A stretch of DNA of 64,000 bases from Acidimicrobiales bacterium. Its GTDB lineage: Bacteria; Actinomycetota; Acidimicrobiia; Acidimicrobiales; RAAP-2. The stretch is taken from NCBI GenBank assembly GCA_025362585.1, contig JANYFR010000034.1, positions 1 through 64,000 on the forward strand. The letters are read 5' to 3'. The position numbers were made by a program, and so were the translations under genes. Every line of letters begins with the position of its first letter. Within the stretch, counting starts at the first letter, position 1. Shown here in pieces: positions 60,490 through 64,000 of the stretch. The notes below the pieces were generated by a model. That model did no database searches, was not told the origin of the DNA, and saw only the letters and a program-made list of their open reading frames with translations.

Positions 60490-62091
60490 TTAGCGCATTC
60501 TCGGTCCAAAGTCATTTCTTGGGGAGTTTGAGTCTTTTGGGTACAGAGGGTCCCCGTGCTCAAGGTCCGTCGCACCGTTCTGTCCACCGTGGTCGTCGAA
60601 CGTCGCTGCACATCCGGTGCTGCAAAACCAGTAGTCCCGATCACCGACGCTGCGATGTGCGGCGGCCGTCGCTGGGTCGACCGTCATTCCACAGATCGGG
60701 TCGATTTCCGGGATGGTCCGTGGCGATGGCTTTTCACCGATCCCCTCGGCGATCGAATTCAGTGGATCCATCCCCTCGGGGGTCGCCCCTGCGCCAACGA
60801 ACCGCTGCGGGTTGGCTACGAACCGCTCCTTGCAGCGATCGGAACAGAAGTAGATGATGGCGCCTTCGTGCGACGCGGTCGCCGGTGCGTCGTCGGTGCG
60901 CACTTGCATGCTGCACACTGGATCGATGGCGTACCCAATGCCGCCGCCGTACTTCGCTCGATTCCGTGCGAGCCACCAGACCGCGATCGCCACAGCGATG
61001 AACACAAAATTGAGGTACGAGGTGTAGTTCCACTCGAAGTGGGCCCCCGCGACGCCGATTGCGCGCCGAGAAGGTACACCACCGAAGACGTTGAAGATGC
61101 CTTGAGTTAAAAGGCCGGCGATGACCATAACCACGTAGAAGAGGCCCACAACGCGCACGGTGAGTTTCGTACCGTAGAACTTTCGGTAGATGAGAATCAA
61201 GGGCATCGCAATCAGGTCCGCGAAGATGAACGAGATCACGCCGCCGAAGCTGATGCCGCCGGACCACAGGGCCGCGGCGAGCGGCACGTTACCAATCGAA
61301 CAGACCCAACTAACGACCGCGATCAACGGTCCGACCAACGCGTTTTCGAAAACCGTCCATACTCCGTGACCGTGAATGAAGAGAGTGTTCCAGAAGCGAT
61401 TGGAAACCAGCGCCGCCAGCAGACCAGCGACCGTGTAGCCAATGACCAACTCCTTGCGCAACATGGTGACGTCGGCGACCGCGTAACTCGACGCGTCGGC
61501 CCACGCCGCCTTGGAGCGAAACTTCGCACCCATCGAAGTACGCTCCAGCTCCTCCTGTCGTTCAACGCTGACCCCGGACATTGCGCCATGGTCGTGTTGT
61601 TCGCTCGCGGGCTTCGTGAGGCGCTGACGCGCGCTCTGGACCAATGCTGTGGTGAAGACGAAGCCACCGGCGAGGGCGAGCAAGATGATCATGATCGGAC
61701 CGCCCACAAACTCGGCGGCCATGAACTGCCATCCGAGCAGGATCAGCATGACAATGCCCAGCTCAATGACCAGGTTCGTCGAGGCAATCATGAAGACCAT
61801 CGCCGAGGTGAAGTCGGCGCCCTTGGCGAACAGCGACTTCGACATGGCGGAGGCTGCGTAGGAGCAACTTGACGAGGCCATACCGTAGCCCGAAGCGCGG
61901 AGGATGGCCTTCGGGCCGTGGTTGCCCAGCTTCGCCTGCAACTTCTCCTTAGGGATGAAGGCCTGGACGACACCCGACAACGTGAAGCCGAGCACGAGGG
62001 CCCATAAGGTCTCCCAGAACATGAAGAATCCTTCGCGCAGCCCACGTCCGACGTCGGAAAAGATGGCAATGGTGGAAATGAAGTGTGTCAC
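60490..62091 (-). CDS. UPF0718/ArsP-like permease with two C-terminal YHS domains
   Basis: This 533-residue protein has eight or so membrane segments with the permease signature SYGMASSSCSYAASAMSKSL-like block (GMASSSCSYAASAMSKSLFA near residue 72) and FTSAMVFMIASTNLVIELG, repeated in the second half around SIGNVPLAAALWSGGISFGG. After the last helix come two YHS metal-binding modules: IDPVCSMQVRTDDAPATASH with YFCSDRCKERF, and IDPICGMTVDPATAAAHRSV with YWFCSTGCAATF. Homologous permeases export organoarsenicals or other thiophilic solutes; YHS/TRASH domains bind Cu(I), Hg or similar. The GTG start overlaps the csoR stop (GTGA), so CsoR regulates it as one transcript. Confidence 0.85.
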   Translation of the reverse strand: MTHFISTIAIFSDVGRGLREGFFMFWETLWALVLGFTLSGVVQAFIPKEKLQAKLGNHGPKAILRASGYGMASSSCSYAASAMSKSLFAKGADFTSAMVFMIASTNLVIELGIVMLILLGWQFMAAEFVGGPIMIILLALAGGFVFTTALVQSARQRLTKPASEQHDHGAMSGVSVERQEELERTSMGAKFRSKAAWADASSYAVADVTMLRKELVIGYTVAGLLAALVSNRFWNTLFIHGHGVWTVFENALVGPLIAVVSWVCSIGNVPLAAALWSGGISFGGVISFIFADLIAMPLILIYRKFYGTKLTVRVVGLFYVVMVIAGLLTQGIFNVFGGVPSRRAIGVAGAHFEWNYTSYLNFVFIAVAIAVWWLARNRAKYGGGIGYAIDPVCSMQVRTDDAPATASHEGAIIYFCSDRCKERFVANPQRFVGAGATPEGMDPLNSIAEGIGEKPSPRTIPEIDPICGMTVDPATAAAHRSVGDRDYWFCSTGCAATFDDHGGQNGATDLEHGDPLYPKDSNSPRNDFGPRMR

Positions 62092-62375
62092 GATCGGACC
62101 AGTCGGGCAATCGCGGCAGAGGCCTCGGCGATTTTGGCCTCTTGTTCGGCACCACCTTGGTTGACCGCGTGGGCTACGCAGTGCGAGATGTGGTCGTCTA
62201 GTAGTTCGAGTGCTACGGCCTGGAGCGCTCGGGTCGTGGCGGAGATCTGATCGAGCACCTCGATGCAGTAGCGGTCCGAGTCAATCATGTTCTGCAAACC
62301 TCGAACTTGTCCTTCAATGCGGCGAAGTCGCCGTTGGATCAAAATCTTGCGGTCTAAGTAACCAGGCACTGCCAT
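62088..62375 (-). CDS. csoR: CsoR-family metal-sensing repressor
   Basis: This 95-residue all-helical repressor has the Cu(I) ligand set Cys-His-Cys: Cys 37 in DSDRYCIEVLDQI, His 62 and Cys 66 in HISHCVAHAV, together with the N-terminal KILIQRRLRRIEGQVRGLQNM. This matches copper-sensing CsoR, although RcnR/FrmR-like members share parts. GGGGGGACC precedes the ATG. Its promoter -10 overlaps an operator with CsoR-type half-sites. It is cotranscribed with the YHS-permease. Confidence 0.92.
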   Translation of the reverse strand: MAVPGYLDRKILIQRRLRRIEGQVRGLQNMIDSDRYCIEVLDQISATTRALQAVALELLDDHISHCVAHAVNQGGAEQEAKIAEASAAIARLVRS

Positions 62376-62400
62376 ACGGTCCCCCCGAAGTTGTAATCAG

Positions 62401-62419
62401 TATACCCCTTAAGGGTATA
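62401..62419. promoter_or_regulatory. CsoR-type operator overlapping the csoR -10
   Basis: TATACCCCTTAAGGGTATA has 7-base arms TATACCC and GGGTATA around CTTAA, matching known CsoR sites (TATAC-C3-4 ... G3-4-GTATA). On the minus strand TATACT (62399-62404) is a good -10 for csoR, so repressor binding would block polymerase. Confidence 0.8.
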
Positions 62420-62594
62420 GCACCCCAGACGCCCCGGTTGCGACCTGGCTCCTGGGGACCCCGGCGAGTAAGTCGGGAAGGGACCTCCGACGTCTCGATT
62501 CAGAGCAGTGACGCTGGTCCGAATCGGGGCAGCGACTCGACTCGTATCGTTCGGGCTCTCGCACTGCCCCTGCGTGCTAGCGGCGCCACTTTCG

Positions 62595-62600
62595 TAGAAT
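62595..62600 (+). promoter_or_regulatory. -10 hexamer of ctaG-like gene
   Basis: TAGAAT is followed by CAAGTG and then the ATG at 62607. The start could also be the GTG at 62604. Confidence 0.5.
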
Positions 62601-62606
62601 CAAGTG

Positions 62607-63446
62607 ATGCCATCTATGACGACGCCACCTTTTTCGTGGCACGACCTCGGTCAGTGGCACCTTGGTGTTCTACCGGTCGTCCTCCTCGTGGGCGCCAGTG
62701 CGCTCTATTTTCTTGGGGTGCGCCGCGTGGCCGGGTGGTCACTGCTGCGCGTCGTGGCCTTCGCGGGTGGTGTCGCTGTCACCTTCCTCGCAACTCAATC
62801 AGTGGTCGGGGTCTATGACATGGCGTACTTCAGCGATCACATGATTCAGCATCTGCTGCTCATTATGGTGGCCGCGCCCCTGTTCGCGCTGAGCGCACCG
62901 CTCGACCTCGCCTTCGACGCGGGACCGGCGCTACTCCGGCGCTGCCTCGAGGGGCGGATCATGGCAGTGGTGACGCACCCGCTCCTCGCCTTCGGGCTCT
63001 ACTTCGCCTTCATCCCGATTACTCACTTGACTAGTCTCTTCAACTTGATGTTGCGCCACGAATGGGTTCACCACCTCGAGCAGATCAGCTTCCTTCTGGC
63101 CGGTTACCTCTTTTTCCGCGTAGCATTCGGCCTCGAGAGAGGCGCCACCATACACCGGGGCCTGCGCCTGGTCTACGTCATGGCCGCCGTCCCGGTCGAC
63201 ACCTTCACCGGCCTGGCACTCGCGATGTCGTCAAGGAATCCGTTCCCGGCGTACCGAGAACTTGCCCCTTCGGGTTCTACGACCATCTCGATTCTCGACA
63301 ATATTCACTTGGGCGGCGCCATTATGTGGATTGGCGGCGACGCCCTGATGCTTCTTGCCTGTATCCCGATTGCGGTGTCGTGGGTGAAGTGGGAAACGGT
63401 GCACACTCAGCAGCTGGACGCACAGCTCGACGTCCTCGGTCTCTAA
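62607..63446 (+). CDS. ctaG: caa3-type cytochrome c oxidase assembly protein, CtaG-like
   Basis: This 279-residue protein has about seven membrane segments and the Caa3_CtaG signature: VYDMAYFSDHMIQHLLLIMV (His motif near 75), FALSAPLDLAF, LRHEWVHHLEQISFLLAGYL (His cluster near 153) and LDNIHLGGAIMWIGGD near the C-terminus. CtaG proteins help insert copper into cytochrome oxidase. It is divergent from the CsoR-permease module, and a shared copper theme is likely. A leaderless -10 (TAGAAT) precedes ATG 62607. Between 62376 and 62594 only the operator and promoters are seen. Confidence 0.88.
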   Translation: MPSMTTPPFSWHDLGQWHLGVLPVVLLVGASALYFLGVRRVAGWSLLRVVAFAGGVAVTFLATQSVVGVYDMAYFSDHMIQHLLLIMVAAPLFALSAPLDLAFDAGPALLRRCLEGRIMAVVTHPLLAFGLYFAFIPITHLTSLFNLMLRHEWVHHLEQISFLLAGYLFFRVAFGLERGATIHRGLRLVYVMAAVPVDTFTGLALAMSSRNPFPAYRELAPSGSTTISILDNIHLGGAIMWIGGDALMLLACIPIAVSWVKWETVHTQQLDAQLDVLGL

Positions 63447-63500
63447 GCGTGTGTTCTATTTGACGAGTGTGCCAGGCAACGCGACCGACACCATCAAGTC

Positions 63501-63850
63501 GTGGCCTATTCAAGCGATTTGACTGATGCCCAATGGAATCTCCTTCAACCCTTGCTGGTGGTTCCTTCCAAACGAGGCTCGACGACCTGGCCCGAACCGG
63601 TGCGGACGAACGCCTGAAGCTGGTGCTCGTCGACCGCGGCACCGCGCAGTCGGCAGCCTAGCGACTCTCAAACAAGTTCAACTACGAGATTCGCCGCGTT
63701 GGGTGGGACGAGCCACCACGCAACGAGTTCGGCGCCAAGATCTTTCGCGCCATCCGTCACGCCTGGCGCGTCGAAGTGGCTCACGGCCGTCTCGTGCGCC
63801 GTCGTCGTCTGACACGTTGCTTTGAGAACACCGTGACCTCGGGAAGAGCC
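63501..63850 (+). pseudogene. decayed IS5-family transposase with internal deletion
   Basis: From GTG 63501 the frame reads VAYSSDLTDAQWNLLQPLL, the standard N-terminus of IS5-group (IS112-like) transposases. At about 63570 the coding shifts frame and jumps to the C-terminal part: LKLVLVDRGTAQSAA, a TAG, then FNYEIRRVGWDE, IFRAIRHAWRVEVAHGRLV and LTRCFENTVTS. The middle with the catalytic DDE region is missing, so it is inactive. No terminal inverted repeats are recognised in the remaining sequence. Confidence 0.75.
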
Positions 63851-64000
63851 GATCGTCACCCTCTCAACCATCACGGCATCGCGATGAGGGCCCTGGGTCG
63901 GAACCGAATACTCAGACGAGGCATCATCTGGGAAGTGGGACGGTAAGCAAGCACCGCTGAACTATTTGGTTCGGTTGGTCAAGGCGAACCGGTGGGTCCA
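63851..64000 (+). other. right end of window, no supported gene
   Basis: These 150 bases contain no recognisable start, protein motif or RNA gene. A weakly protein-like frame is possibly the transposase tail, with GGACGGTAAGC near 63937 ending one frame. Confidence 0.3.

Overview
This is a chromosomal segment of a high-GC actinobacterium. The best fit is a member of Acidimicrobiia or a close relative. The reasons are the strong G/C preference at third codon positions, frequent GTG starts, the order nucleotidyltransferase - cofE - cofD (as in mycobacteria, where these are Rv3264c, fbiB and fbiA), DUF501, a Trm112-like gene behind phosphomannomutase, and Thr-rich exported proteins. The taxonomic placement is inference; no rRNA gene is present.

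Layout. 1-1.8 kb: the end of a sugar-acid catabolic operon (SMP-30/gluconolactonase tail, KDG kinase, KDPG aldolase). 1.9-16 kb: a housekeeping block: a shortened glmU, prs, rplY, pth, mfd, a PpiC-like secreted protein, mazG, eno, ftsB, DUF501, ppx and a GNAT. 16-21 kb: an NlpC/P60 peptidoglycan hydrolase, one tRNA with anticodon UAA, an anchored protein, a sugar nucleotidyltransferase and the F420 genes cofE and cofD. 21-30.9 kb: a cell-surface glycan block with a serine hydrolase, three GT4-like glycosyltransferases and an SDR reductase joined by 4-base overlaps, then a large GT2/membrane protein with DUF5719. 30.8-41.4 kb: ftsH, a CPBP protease, a giant PTPS-related membrane protein, phosphomannomutase, Trm112-like, thiolase, an archaeal-type riboflavin synthase, an LLM oxidoreductase and PPK2. 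41.5-48.6 kb: a second surface-polymer block (phosphodiester glycosidase, CapA, a YfhO-like operon, a two-module GT2). 49-54.5 kb: an aldo/keto reductase divergent from a circularly permuted ATP-grasp / alpha-E / transglutaminase operon, followed by a nitrilase-family hydrolase. 54.5-60.5 kb: a looser accessory region with Ser/Thr/Pro-rich secreted proteins, a decayed relative, DUF4232, an ArsR-SRPBCC pair with an interrupted partner, a TetR regulator and small unknowns. 60.5-63.4 kb: a copper or thiophilic-metal module (CsoR, a permease fused to two YHS domains, a CsoR-type operator) divergent from ctaG. The right end holds a decayed IS5-family transposase.

How the genes work together. Phosphomannomutase plus the nucleotidyltransferase would supply an activated sugar, plausibly GDP-mannose. 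The reductase and the glycosyltransferases would build a polymer, and the giant membrane proteins resemble lipid-sugar transferases. cofD and cofE feed coenzyme F420, which the LLM oxidoreductase may use. ppx and PPK2 handle polyphosphate.

Two cross-cutting observations stand out. At fourteen genes a TANNNT hexamer lies 6-8 bases before the start codon, suggesting widespread leaderless mRNAs, and this was used to choose starts. Several enzymes also have unexpected forms: GlmU without its acetyltransferase active site, CofE without the FMN domain of mycobacterial FbiB, a riboflavin synthase of the archaeal class, and a UAA-anticodon tRNA without the long variable arm of leucine tRNAs.
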